Assembly (NCBI RefSeq): GCF_016908975.1
Contig: NZ_JAFBEX010000017.1
Coordinates: forward strand, 1-64,000
Source: Neobacillus cucumis
GTDB lineage: Bacteria > Bacillota > Bacilli > Bacillales > Cytobacillaceae
Length of the DNA stretch: 64,000 nt
Direction of reading: 5' to 3'
This document shows, in pieces, positions 41,401 to 48,984 of this stretch; within the stretch, counting starts at the first letter, position 1; each line of letters starts with the position of its first letter. Both the position numbers and the translations under genes were made by a program. Under the pieces are notes generated by a model. The model was not told the origin of the DNA, ran no database searches, and saw nothing but the letters and a program-made list of their open reading frames with translations.

Positions 41401-42362
41401 ATTATTAATGGAATCTCACTGTTACCGCTAGGAATCACTCCTTGGTCAATAAGATTCTGTTCCACCTGATCCCTGAGGAGATACCCGGCTGCTTCACCAG
41501 CATAGACATTTAAACGGGTCAGTCCTAAGCTATGATCATGGAAAAACATTAATCTAGCACTTTGTTGATTTGAATAGAAGAAGGTTTGAGAACCATCTCC
41601 TGGGTCAGACATATCCGGAACATTTCTAACACTTACACCTTTCGGATATGGTGTATTCTCTCCTGCCGGTGTAATCCATTGGTGAGGTGTACCATCGCTA
41701 ATCCATGGAGTAACCCCCCCATGTAAATGAAGAGTAGCACGGTTTTGAGTATACTTATTTACTCCATCTGGACCCAAACCTGCCCCCATTAAGCTTTCAT
41801 CCACAGGAAGGAATAAATCTCCCCCACTCCCTGTTGGTAGTTTATTTGTAAATTTAATCCTAACAGGTCGATCCTTTTTAGCTACAATGATTGGTCCAAG
41901 ATAATTTGGTTTACTGACGTTTGGATCTGTAGTATTTGTTTGCATATAACCTCTAAGCTTTGTTGGCTGCAAGTCACTGTGCATTTGTTCTTCATACTCT
42001 ACTAAAGAAATTTCATAGTAATCTGAACCGGGATATGTAGTCGTATCCGGCACTGCAACTGGAAGATATTGCCCAAGGTTATTTTTATTTGCTTCACCTA
42101 CCCCTGGTAAAGAATCAACAAATTTTCTTATTCCCGTACCTGCAATGTGTTCACCTGTTGTTGAATCAAATTCAGGGAGCTGACTATTTGCATAGTTAGG
42201 TGTTGTCCAATAATCTGGAGTTCCTCCTGGTACACCCGTTGCCGCAAGTACCTTTATCGAAGAATACATTTCCAATGGAGCAATCCCTACTGAAAGCAAT
42301 CCGACAAGCAGACAAATATTAATTTTCCGACCGGTTTCTTTGATTTTTTTGAACTTATACAT
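38439..42362 (-). CDS. Secreted multicopper oxidase with C-terminal fibronectin type III repeats
   Basis: 1307 residues. Signal peptide (about 1-41, no twin-arginine motif), then a CotA/bilirubin-oxidase-like core to about 900. All four copper blocks are present: HLHGG (212), HDH (275), HAIHFH (776) and HCHLLGHEENDM (880). T1, T2 and T3 sites are therefore complete. About four FnIII-like domains follow (from ~905; SWTDQSLNETGF, YYRVNAVNGN). Known relatives oxidise bilirubin, phenolics or Mn(II); the substrate here is unknown. The tail suggests attachment to a matrix or surface. It lies downstream of sipW-calY-tasA in the same direction. The ribosome site is weak (GGGAGAG 13 bases upstream). 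Confidence 0.88.
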   Translation of the reverse strand: MYKFKKIKETGRKINICLLVGLLSVGIAPLEMYSSIKVLAATGVPGGTPDYWTTPNYANSQLPEFDSTTGEHIAGTGIRKFVDSLPGVGEANKNNLGQYLPVAVPDTTTYPGSDYYEISLVEYEEQMHSDLQPTKLRGYMQTNTTDPNVSKPNYLGPIIVAKKDRPVRIKFTNKLPTGSGGDLFLPVDESLMGAGLGPDGVNKYTQNRATLHLHGGVTPWISDGTPHQWITPAGENTPYPKGVSVRNVPDMSDPGDGSQTFFYSNQQSARLMFFHDHSLGLTRLNVYAGEAAGYLLRDQVEQNLIDQGVIPSGNSEIPLIIEDKTFVPSDTQLKATDPTWDTNKWGGQGSLWFPHVYMPNQNPYDLSGSNPMGRWDYGPWFWPPNTGLKNGPVANQLAGDDGQAPMNPGTPNISTTPEAFMDTPVINGTAYPTLTVDPKAYRFRILNASNDRMWNLQFYQAKSNGEMWKADGTLNDADAGEVKMVDAVRKTGYPSTWPTDGREGGVPDPATVGPEMIQIGNESGFLPKPAVLKNQPINYEYGRRSITVLNVSDKTLLLAPAERADVVVDFSKYAGQTLILYNDAPAPVPAFDPRYDYYTGDPDQSATGENTGGAPTTQPGFGPNTRTIMQIKVAADPNAVDTTQATLNKLNAAVPNSFATGQKELIFPNQPDDPNRKWVNIQDTSTTFTPPGTTSSVTMDLKPKAIAEEFEQNYGRMDATLGVEMPNTNFQNQTTIMLGYVDPSTENLQDSMTPIGSPSGDGTQLWKITHNGVDTHAIHFHLFDVQLINRVGWDGSIRFPDANELGWKDTVRMNPLEDCIVALRPISPKLPFGLPDSIRPLDPTMPLGSTGQFMNIDPQTGNPVTVTNVMTNFAWEYVWHCHLLGHEENDMMRTISFNFINTKPSPSTLSMTRTNGGQVDLTWTDPTKVTVNNDTYDQTTLGKSSNEIGFNIMRAPVINGTVGKFTKIGSVLANNTQYTDTTVDLNTTYSYRVDAFNAATAANKLDPNSYLTGGTPSNTVNAPGIPLAPSNLKATQSGANVNLTWTNNATNATGFVVERSTDSKNFSYVGSSTQSKFTDTSLIVGTTYTYRVKAINGTLSSQYSNTSSVTIIAVAPAAPTNLTASVQSGPSVRLSWTDQSLNETGFTIERSIDGVNFAVIGTRGVNSGSGTNATYSDTTVQAGKKYYYRVNAVNGNTPSSYSNTVNVTISNVPAAPTGVSATATSGTTTDTIRVSWTAPAGTINSYDVQFSTDSSFATNVSTYNTGSNWTTYSRTGFLKKKTYYVRVRAVNQIGNSTWSNSISILTP

Positions 42363-42434
42363 ATCGCATCAGCATCTCTCCCAAAAATTTTTTAACGAGC
42401 CAAACGTTTCTATAAACTTGTTGCTCATTAACAA

Positions 42435-43274
42435 TTAATTGTTCCTTACCTGCTCCCAGTAAGTTTTAAAAGTAAGATTTGCAGAAATGCCTTGATAAGA
42501 ATTGTCTGAATCCAATGGTAGTTCCACTGTAAAAGCCAGCAATTCCGTTTTTCCTGGTTCTGCGATAATATTCAAACTGCTTACATCTGCTGTACTTAGT
42601 AAGTCTACTAGATTAGCACCATAGAGATCAGTTACTTTAACGAGATCGTCAGAAACTGTGGCTCCTGGTGTACCCATGATGTCATTGATATGCTGCATTA
42701 AGATTAAATTTTCAGCTTGTAACAATTGGCTTTTCCAGTTCGAATCCTGAGTTGGATCAGCCCCAGGGTTTTCTGTAGCCCACTCCTTATACCCATCATT
42801 TAGAAAGTTCATTATTTTATCCATTTGCGTGGCTGTTAAATTCGTTTGTTTCCCATTTAAGCCAACGGAGTTAAACCATTTTACCTGCCAAATAACTACC
42901 TTTGCTTTATTGGAAAATTTAGCATTTTCTCCTATATTGCTGCCTTCTTCATTTGTAACAGAAACAGTTTTAAGCTTGGCTCGCAGTGTTCCTTCATTCT
43001 TTAAGAAAAGCCCACGGGTTTGTTTATCTCCTGGAGCCCAAATCCCTGTTGGATCGATACCTGGCATGTCCGCAGTTACATTAGTGTAAAACATTGGTCC
43101 GGAGGTTGGGACATCATCTCGATTGGCTGTTATTTTTAATGTTCCTGCCGTAAATTGATTATTAGCATTAGTTGCATTACTTGAAAATAATGCAAAAGTT
43201 ACACCACCAACGGCTATGCCCAGACCCAGTATCCCAGATAATGATAGGATCATAAGTTTTCTTTGTACCTTCAT
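42435..43274 (-). CDS. TasA/CalY-family matrix fibre protein (large)
   Basis: 279 residues. Signal: MKVQRKLMILSLSGILGLGI, then VGGVTFALFSSNATNANNQF and TAGTLKI, the SipW-type cleavage region and first strand of TasA/camelysin proteins. The body ends with a beta-rich half (PGKTELLAFTVELPLDSDNS). TasA polymerises into amyloid-like biofilm fibres; CalY is a close relative. It is larger than its neighbour and close to TasA in length (261). Confidence 0.85.
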   Translation of the reverse strand: MKVQRKLMILSLSGILGLGIAVGGVTFALFSSNATNANNQFTAGTLKITANRDDVPTSGPMFYTNVTADMPGIDPTGIWAPGDKQTRGLFLKNEGTLRAKLKTVSVTNEEGSNIGENAKFSNKAKVVIWQVKWFNSVGLNGKQTNLTATQMDKIMNFLNDGYKEWATENPGADPTQDSNWKSQLLQAENLILMQHINDIMGTPGATVSDDLVKVTDLYGANLVDLLSTADVSSLNIIAEPGKTELLAFTVELPLDSDNSYQGISANLTFKTYWEQVRNN

Positions 43275-43338
43275 TCACTAATCCTCTCCGTTCTGTATCG
43301 TTAATTAGAGGAAATCATTAACCTAAGGCAACCGTGGA

Positions 43339-43875
43339 TCATTGCCAACTTACAGGACCATTCTGATCATTATTTGTGTTGTTTCGTGCTTGAACTGCTT
43401 TCACACTAAAAGTTACCTTTCCGGATTTACCTTGATATTCGTTACCAGCTGAAGAAGGGAAATTGTATCCAATTTTAAATGAATGGGTTTCACCTGCAGG
43501 AATAAGGATAGGAGCCGAATCAAATGTTAGTTTAACGCTGTTAGTTCCTTCAAATATGTCACCAATATTATTGTTCACAATATCATCCGCATCAGTAGAA
43601 TACGAATCAATTTTTACCCATGCATCTAAATTTCCTGTGTTCTTTATAGTTAATTCTTTTGTGTCTTTATCTCCAGGTGCTAGGTTTCCAATATTTACAG
43701 AGTCTTTCAATACAGCTCCACCAGTAACATCATCAACTTTCAGTAAACCGGCAGTAAAAGTATTACCTGCGTTTGATGTTGTTGAACTGAATAAAGCAAA
43801 TGTTCCCCCACCTATTAATGCTGCCCCAAGTACTGATGTAAGAACGGCTCCTCCGAATTTCTGTTTAATCCCCAT
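43339..43875 (-). CDS. calY: CalY/TasA-family matrix fibre protein (small, camelysin-like)
   Basis: 178 residues: GGGTFALFSSTTSNAGNTFT, then AGLLKVDDVTGG, NIGNLAPGDKDTKELTIKNTG and a final YQGKSGKVTFSVKAVQA. This is the camelysin (M73) pattern; in B. cereus-group CalY forms biofilm fibres. ATG (second of two) after AAAGGAGG. Directly downstream of the signal peptidase that likely processes it. Confidence 0.87.
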   Translation of the reverse strand: MGIKQKFGGAVLTSVLGAALIGGGTFALFSSTTSNAGNTFTAGLLKVDDVTGGAVLKDSVNIGNLAPGDKDTKELTIKNTGNLDAWVKIDSYSTDADDIVNNNIGDIFEGTNSVKLTFDSAPILIPAGETHSFKIGYNFPSSAGNEYQGKSGKVTFSVKAVQARNNTNNDQNGPVSWQ

Positions 43876-43967
43876 CAAGTGTTCCTCCTTTATCCCTGAT
43901 CTATTTGCCAGTTTCTAATTTTATTGAACCTCTTTTTTTAAAAGAAGAATCAACCATTTTGGACTTT

Positions 43968-44531
43968 TTATTTTGTTGGATAATCCTTTTTAGCATCCAT
44001 TACTTTGATCGTTTTCCAGATGGAACTAATCGACCAAATGATCAATAGAAAACCTGGAACAATTAGCATTAGGACAGACCCAAGTTTGGACTTAACAAAT
44101 GACAGTAAATATCCGAGAAATGGAATCGTGAAATGGTCGTATTGAGCGACAATATTTGCTGCTGGAACAGGGAAGGTATCTAAACCATCATTGTTATCAC
44201 CTTTTGTAAAAAACTGCAGGGATTCATTTGATTTTTGGACTTTGATAATCCTGTGAGTAATCAATGTATTCGGTGCATCCACGGCTTTATATGTGATGAT
44301 ATCACCCTTCTTAAGACCTTTTATCTTAGTCATTGGAGTCACAGAGATTATTGAGCCAGTTTGGATATTAGGCTCCATCGACCCTGATAGTACAGTTAAT
44401 ATTTCATGACCAAAAAATGTGGGTGTACCCCCTGAAATTTTAGAAGTGATAAGAGTAATTACTAAACATACCAGCAATCCATAAATGGTAAAAGAAACTA
44501 TTTTACTGATCCATTTATTGATTTTTCTCAT
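43968..44531 (-). CDS. sipW: Signal peptidase I, SipW (ER) type
   Basis: About 187 residues, two membrane helices. Catalytic Ser in LSGSMEP and His in LITHRII, the Ser-His dyad of ER-type enzymes, instead of the Ser-Lys of ordinary SipS. It processes TasA and TapA in B. subtilis. ATG six bases after AAGGTG; a longer frame exists upstream. First gene of the fibre locus, behind a SinR-type inverted repeat. Confidence 0.93.
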   Translation of the reverse strand: MRKINKWISKIVSFTIYGLLVCLVITLITSKISGGTPTFFGHEILTVLSGSMEPNIQTGSIISVTPMTKIKGLKKGDIITYKAVDAPNTLITHRIIKVQKSNESLQFFTKGDNNDGLDTFPVPAANIVAQYDHFTIPFLGYLLSFVKSKLGSVLMLIVPGFLLIIWSISSIWKTIKVMDAKKDYPTK

Positions 44532-44561
44532 TTTATACACCTTCTTTTCACAATCCTTCAA

Positions 44562-44938
44562 GTTATGTTACTTTAAATGACAATACACAAGTATTTAAGA
44601 ATAGTTTATTTTGTTCTTTTTAAAGAACCTTTCGAAGTAAGTATAAGTTAATTTTCAATTCATATAAAATACCAAATTTAGGCATTTCCCCCCATTTAAG
44701 ACTATTTTGATTTATTATTCTAGCATTATCTAGCGTTATCTCATTTTTTCTATCTCAATTAACAAAATGATTATCAAAAGAGTTTTTTTCTCCAAAAATC
44801 CTCTTTAAATCAACATTATTACCATTTATCAACAAAGTTTTGGATTTATATAAAATAAAAAAAATTATATTTTTTAATTTATTAATATAATAAACATTAC
44901 AACAATACTTAAGGTGAGTAAAAGTTTAAAACAAAAAA
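44562..44938. promoter_or_regulatory. AT-rich regulatory gap upstream of sipW
   Basis: About 375 bases without a gene, very AT-rich. It holds the inverted repeat at 44613-44628 and several T- and A-runs, as expected for a SinR/AbrB-controlled matrix promoter. I see no clear -35/-10 pair and no small gene. Confidence 0.4.
44613..44628. promoter_or_regulatory. SinR-type operator (inverted GTTCTTT)
   Basis: GTTCTTT-TT-AAAGAAC: two head-to-head copies of GTTCTTT. The SinR consensus half-site in B. subtilis is GTTCTYT, found in front of the tapA-sipW-tasA operon. Location 82 bases before sipW fits. Confidence 0.6.
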
Positions 44939-44966
44939 GACCTTAAGGTGTCAGCCTTAAGGTCCA
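44939..44966 (-). terminator. Terminator of tatC
   Basis: GACCTTAAGG-CTGACA-CCTTAAGGTC, T-rich thereafter on the minus strand (TCTTTTTTG). Confidence 0.8.
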
Positions 44967-44973
44967 CTTTTCT

Positions 44974-45726
44974 TTATGCTTTTATAACTTCTTCCTTCTC
45001 ATCTTCATGTTCCTCGTCTTGCTGCTTTTTCAATTTTTTCCGATAAACGAATTTGGATAAATTGATGCTTACTTCGTAGAGTAGCAACAACGGCAATGTA
45101 ACTACAAAATCCGACATAAAATCTGGAGGTGTAATCACAACCGCGATAATGATTAAAACAAAATAGGCATACTTACGAATTTTTGATAAAACAAACGGGT
45201 TAATAATCCCAAGAGAGGTTAAAAACATAACTACTACAGGTAATTCAAACAACACTCCAAAAGGAAGAGTCATATTCAAGATAAAACTAAAATACCTATC
45301 TGCAGTAAAATTTGTAACAAACATATCTTGACCAATGTTTACTAAAAAGTTCAGTACCATTGGGAAAATAACAAAATAACCAAATGCAAGACCCAAAACA
45401 AATAAGATAAACAGGGCTGGAATATACGTAACAGTTATTTTCCGTTCATTCGGTCTTAATGCTGGTCTAACAAATAACCAAATTTGCAAAGCTAGAACAG
45501 GTATAGTTCCAGCAACCGCCACAACTCCCGCAAGCATGAAATATATCCACATGATGTCACTTGGGCCGAGTACAAGCAGCTTTGTATTTCCAACAAACCA
45601 TTTATAGATATTATCAACATAAATAAAACCAACAATAAAAAATACAATAAAGGCCAGAGCCGATATAATAATTCGTTTGCGCAATTCTTCTAAATGATCT
45701 ACTAAGTTTAATTCCTTATCTTCCAT
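44974..45726 (-). CDS. tatC: Twin-arginine translocase subunit TatC
   Basis: 250 residues, six membrane helices. Characteristic LVDHLEELRKRI at the start (binding of the twin-arginine signal) and PNERKITVTYIPALFILF, FELPVVVMFL. With TatA it forms a minimal Bacillus TatAC system. The C-terminal tail is acidic (EEHEDEKEEV). A hairpin lies between tatA and tatC. Confidence 0.96.
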   Translation of the reverse strand: MEDKELNLVDHLEELRKRIIISALAFIVFFIVGFIYVDNIYKWFVGNTKLLVLGPSDIMWIYFMLAGVVAVAGTIPVLALQIWLFVRPALRPNERKITVTYIPALFILFVLGLAFGYFVIFPMVLNFLVNIGQDMFVTNFTADRYFSFILNMTLPFGVLFELPVVVMFLTSLGIINPFVLSKIRKYAYFVLIIIAVVITPPDFMSDFVVTLPLLLLYEVSINLSKFVYRKKLKKQQDEEHEDEKEEVIKA

Positions 45727-45856
45727 GTACTTCCCCTGCCAATTTCAAAGGTTAAAAAAGAGCACTTCTGTTAATCCAAGATATTTAGCACTATATCTAG
45801 ACATTAGGATATTAACATGTTTATACGTATTCAAATAGGTTTAAACTTCGAGAAGA

Positions 45857-45887
45857 AAAGGTGTAAGATAAAATCTCACACCTTATT
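45857..45887 (-). terminator. Hairpin between tatA and tatC
   Basis: AAGGTGTGAGAT / ATCTTACACCTT followed by TTCT on the minus strand. It would reduce read-through into tatC. Confidence 0.6.
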
Positions 45888-45890
45888 TAG

Positions 45891-46076
45891 TCAAATTTTC
45901 TTCTCTTCTTTTATATCTTCTATTACATCATCTGTTAATTCACGAGTCGACTTTTTAAATTCTTTTAAAGTCTGTCCAAACGCTTTGCCAATTTCAGGGA
46001 GTTTCTTTGGACCAAAAATGATTAGGGCAAGAGTCAAAATTAAAATCAATCCGGGTACTCCGATATTAGAAAACAT
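45891..46076 (-). CDS. tatA: Twin-arginine translocase subunit TatA
   Basis: 61 residues. One N-terminal membrane helix (VPGLILILTLALIIFGP), the hinge FGPKKLPEIGKAFG and an amphipathic charged helix; standard TatA of Gram-positives. It is divergent in size from TatB, which is not expected here. Confidence 0.95.
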   Translation of the reverse strand: MFSNIGVPGLILILTLALIIFGPKKLPEIGKAFGQTLKEFKKSTRELTDDVIEDIKEEKKI

Positions 46077-46266
46077 GGATTTACATCCCCTTTAAATGGT
46101 GTTGTTTATTACTAATATGATTATAGTATTGAAAGTACTTTTTGCGGTAATTATCCCCAATAGTTCATAGTTATTTCACAAAATTTGATAAAAATTCAAT
46201 GAAAGTGACATTTAGCATTTTAATCATTTTTACTATCACTATAGACAATTTAACAATTACAACCGC

Positions 46267-46776
46267 TTAAGTCAATGTCGCATCTTTAATTAAATTGCGA
46301 TCATAGATTCGAAACTCATAATCGTAAGGATTTTTTTCATTTTTAACTCCTTTTTCTACCTTGGTGAGCATCCACTCTTCTGGATTAAACGGAGGAAAAA
46401 AAGTATCTCCATCAAACGACTCGTCAATATAGGTAATATAAAGGCGATCAGCAAATGGAAATGTCTCTCGAAAGATTTCAGCCCCGCCAATCACAAAAAT
46501 TTCACTCTTTTGATTTTGACAATACGTTAAGAACTCATCAATTGAGTAGAATACGGTGCATCCATCACACTTATATTGTGATTGCCTAGTTATCACAATA
46601 TTTTCACGTCCTGGAAGGATACGTCCAATTGAATCATGTGTCTTTCTCCCCATTACAACGGGGTGCCCCATTGTAACTCTTTTAAAGAATTTGAGATCCT
46701 CTGGCAAATGCCATGGAAGTTCATTCTCTTTGCCGATTACTCTGTTTTGATCCATTGCCACAATAAAGGAAATCAT
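46267..46776 (-). CDS. dfrA: Dihydrofolate reductase
   Basis: 169 residues: MISFIVAMDQNRVIGKENEL, PWHLPEDLKFFK (active-site Asp replaced by Glu as in many Bacillus enzymes), GHPVVMGRKTHDSIG and FVIGGAEIF. It regenerates tetrahydrofolate. Start overlaps the thyA stop by four bases (ATGA). Confidence 0.96.
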   Translation of the reverse strand: MISFIVAMDQNRVIGKENELPWHLPEDLKFFKRVTMGHPVVMGRKTHDSIGRILPGRENIVITRQSQYKCDGCTVFYSIDEFLTYCQNQKSEIFVIGGAEIFRETFPFADRLYITYIDESFDGDTFFPPFNPEEWMLTKVEKGVKNEKNPYDYEFRIYDRNLIKDATLT

Positions 46777-47567
46777 ACACTAACAGCTCCTTTTATGTGA
46801 GGATGTGGGTCGTATCCCTCTAGTGTGAAATCTTCATAATTAAAAGAAAAGATATCCTTCACATTTGGATTAATTTTTAAGGTTGGCAATGGCCGCGGCT
46901 CTCTCTCTAATTGCTGTTTAACCTGATTAAGATGGTTTTGATAAATATGTACATCACCAAAAGTATGAATAAACTCACCAGGTTTTAAATCACACACTTG
47001 AGCAATCATATAGGTTAAGAGTGCATATGATGCAATATTAAATGGGACTCCAAGAAATACATCAGCAGAACGTTGATATAATTGGCAAGATAATTTTCCA
47101 TCAGCAACATAAAATTGGAACATGCAATGACATGGTGGTAGTGCCATCTCGTCGATTTCAGCCACATTCCAAGCATTTACAAGTAATCTGCGGGAATTAG
47201 GATTTGTTTTAATCTGTTCAATTAATTCACTGATTTGATCAACCGTTTTCCCATTAGCCCCTGTCCATGAACGCCATTGATGACCGTAGACAGGTCCTAA
47301 TTCGCCCTTTGCATCTGCCCATTCGTTCCAAATCCTTACTCCATTTTCCTGAAGATAGCGAACATTTGTATCTCCATTTAAAAACCATAGCAATTCATAA
47401 ATAATAGATTTAAGATGCAGCTTTTTGGTGGTTATAAGCGGAAAACCTTCTTCTAAGTTAAATCTCATTTGATAACCAAAAGTACTAATTGTCCCTGTAC
47501 CGGTACGATCACCTTTCACATTACCATTTTTTAGTATATGTTCGCATAATTGTAGATATTGTTTCAA
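46773..47567 (-). CDS. thyA: Thymidylate synthase, ThyA type
   Basis: 264 residues. KGDRTGTGTISTFG, the active-site Cys in ALPPCHCMFQFYV, RSADVFLGVPFNIASYALL and the terminal HIKGAVSV. Makes dTMP from dUMP. Coupled to dfrA. In B. subtilis the equivalent pair (thyB-dfrA) neighbours ypjP, which here lies about 10 kb away, beyond the Ter module. Confidence 0.96.
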   Translation of the reverse strand: MKQYLQLCEHILKNGNVKGDRTGTGTISTFGYQMRFNLEEGFPLITTKKLHLKSIIYELLWFLNGDTNVRYLQENGVRIWNEWADAKGELGPVYGHQWRSWTGANGKTVDQISELIEQIKTNPNSRRLLVNAWNVAEIDEMALPPCHCMFQFYVADGKLSCQLYQRSADVFLGVPFNIASYALLTYMIAQVCDLKPGEFIHTFGDVHIYQNHLNQVKQQLEREPRPLPTLKINPNVKDIFSFNYEDFTLEGYDPHPHIKGAVSV

Positions 47568-47621
47568 TTTAAGACACTCCTTTTACTGCCATTCGTATTT
47601 CTTCATTCTATCATGATAAAA

Positions 47622-47650
47622 AAAAGCTGCCAATTAATGTTGGCAACTCC
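47622..47650 (-). terminator. Terminator of the Ter gene cluster
   Basis: TTGCCAA-CATTAA-TTGGCAGC followed by an eight-base T-run on the minus strand. Confidence 0.8.
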
Positions 47651-47663
47651 TTCTAATAATTGG

Positions 47664-48242
47664 CTAAACTTCTAATCCGAAAGTTCGACAAAGTGCTGCT
47701 AAGCCGCCTGCAAAACCACTGCCAACTGCGTTAAATTTCCAATCTCCATTATGTCGATAAAGCTCACAAAACACAACAGCAGTTTCAACTGAAAAGTCCT
47801 CACCAAGGTCAAATCTGAGTACTTCACGATCGTTTTCCTCGTCCACAAGGCGGACAAAAGCATTAGACACTTGACCAAAGTTCTGATTTCTAGCCTCTGC
47901 ATCATGGATTGTGACAGTTATGGCAATCTTATTTATATGGGACGGCACTTTACTGAAATCAATTTTTACTTGCTCATCATCGCCTTCCCCTTCACCAGTC
48001 CGGTTATCGCCTGTATGTTCAACTGCTCCTGAGGGGTGAATCAACTGATTATAAAATATAAAATCCTCTTCTTTATTGACTCTTCCTTCTGAATCCGTTA
48101 AAAAAGCGGACGCATCTAAATCAAATTCGTTACCGCCATGATACCGATTTGTATCCCATCCAAGACCTACAACAACCTTTGTTAATCCAGGATTTGTTTT
48201 CGTTAAGTCTATTCTTTGTCCTTTTGCTAAGTTAATTCCCAA
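47664..48242 (-). CDS. terD: TerD-family stress protein (last in cluster)
   Basis: About 192 residues. MGINLAKGQRIDLTKTNPGL, VVGLGWDTNRYHGGNEFDLD, then GEGDDEQVKIDF and YRHNGDWKFNAVGSG. TerD domains bind calcium through acidic motifs such as DLDASAF and D-N-R-TG-EG-DDE. TTG start chosen six bases after GAGGTG, which gives the family-typical N-terminus. Function in tellurite and general envelope stress. Confidence 0.9.
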   Translation of the reverse strand: MGINLAKGQRIDLTKTNPGLTKVVVGLGWDTNRYHGGNEFDLDASAFLTDSEGRVNKEEDFIFYNQLIHPSGAVEHTGDNRTGEGEGDDEQVKIDFSKVPSHINKIAITVTIHDAEARNQNFGQVSNAFVRLVDEENDREVLRFDLGEDFSVETAVVFCELYRHNGDWKFNAVGSGFAGGLAALCRTFGLEV

Positions 48243-48338
48243 ATCAATCACCTCAAGCCAAGCTTTTTTCAAGTTATACGCAGAAAAGTTACTCTAGAAT
48301 GTCCAAATCAGTACTTGTCCAAAACACTCAAGTTTTAG

Positions 48339-48953
48339 TTAACTATAAGAACGAACAACTTCACTCAAGCTTGCAGCATTTGTTCCACTGCCGATAGCAG
48401 CGAACTTCCACTCATTTCCATGGCGATAAATTTCGCCAGTCACCAGGCATGTAAGTCCGCTATAATTATCAGTTAAATTGTAATGGAGCAACTCTTGGTT
48501 TGTATTAGGATTTACAACTCTAATAAAAGCATTGCGAATCATTCCAAAATGTTGTTTTCTTTTTATACAATCATAAATATTAACTACAAAAACAAGTTTC
48601 TGGATATGCGCAGGGACACGGCTAAGGTCAATCGAAATTTGTTCGTCATCGCCATCCCCGTCCCCTGTTAAATTATCACCGGAATGCTGGACACTGCCAT
48701 CATTACTCCTTAAGTTACCGAAATAAATAACATCTTTATTGTTTTTTAATTTGTCATTTTCCCCTAGCATGATAACAGAAGCATCACAGTCGACGTTTGC
48801 ACTGCTAGAACCGCCGCCAAATAAGCCGCCAAGAAAACCTCCAGATCCACTGCTTTGTACTGGATCCCAGCCCAAACCTACCAAGATTTTAGATAATCCC
48901 GGATTTCCTTTTGTTAAATCAATGCGTTGACCTTTTTGTAAATTGATTGCCAT
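48339..48953 (-). CDS. TerD-family protein with Gly-rich insertion
   Basis: About 204 residues. Same TerD fold (MAINLQKGQRIDLTKGNPG; DGDGDDEQISIDLS; YRHGNEWKFAAIGSG), but after GLGWD it carries an insertion, SSGSGGFLGGLFGGGSSS, before the acidic strand (VDCDASVIM instead of DLDAS). The Asp pattern differs, so calcium binding may differ. ATG six bases after GAGGTG. Confidence 0.88.
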   Translation of the reverse strand: MAINLQKGQRIDLTKGNPGLSKILVGLGWDPVQSSGSGGFLGGLFGGGSSSANVDCDASVIMLGENDKLKNNKDVIYFGNLRSNDGSVQHSGDNLTGDGDGDDEQISIDLSRVPAHIQKLVFVVNIYDCIKRKQHFGMIRNAFIRVVNPNTNQELLHYNLTDNYSGLTCLVTGEIYRHGNEWKFAAIGSGTNAASLSEVVRSYS

Positions 48954-48984
48954 ACCATTCACCTCATTAAAATATTTTATAAGC

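Noticed and set aside
38439..42362. Multicopper oxidase as a Tat substrate because tatA/tatC are close
   Set aside because: The signal peptide has no twin-arginine motif (only GRK), so Sec export is more likely; the Tat genes have their own terminators.
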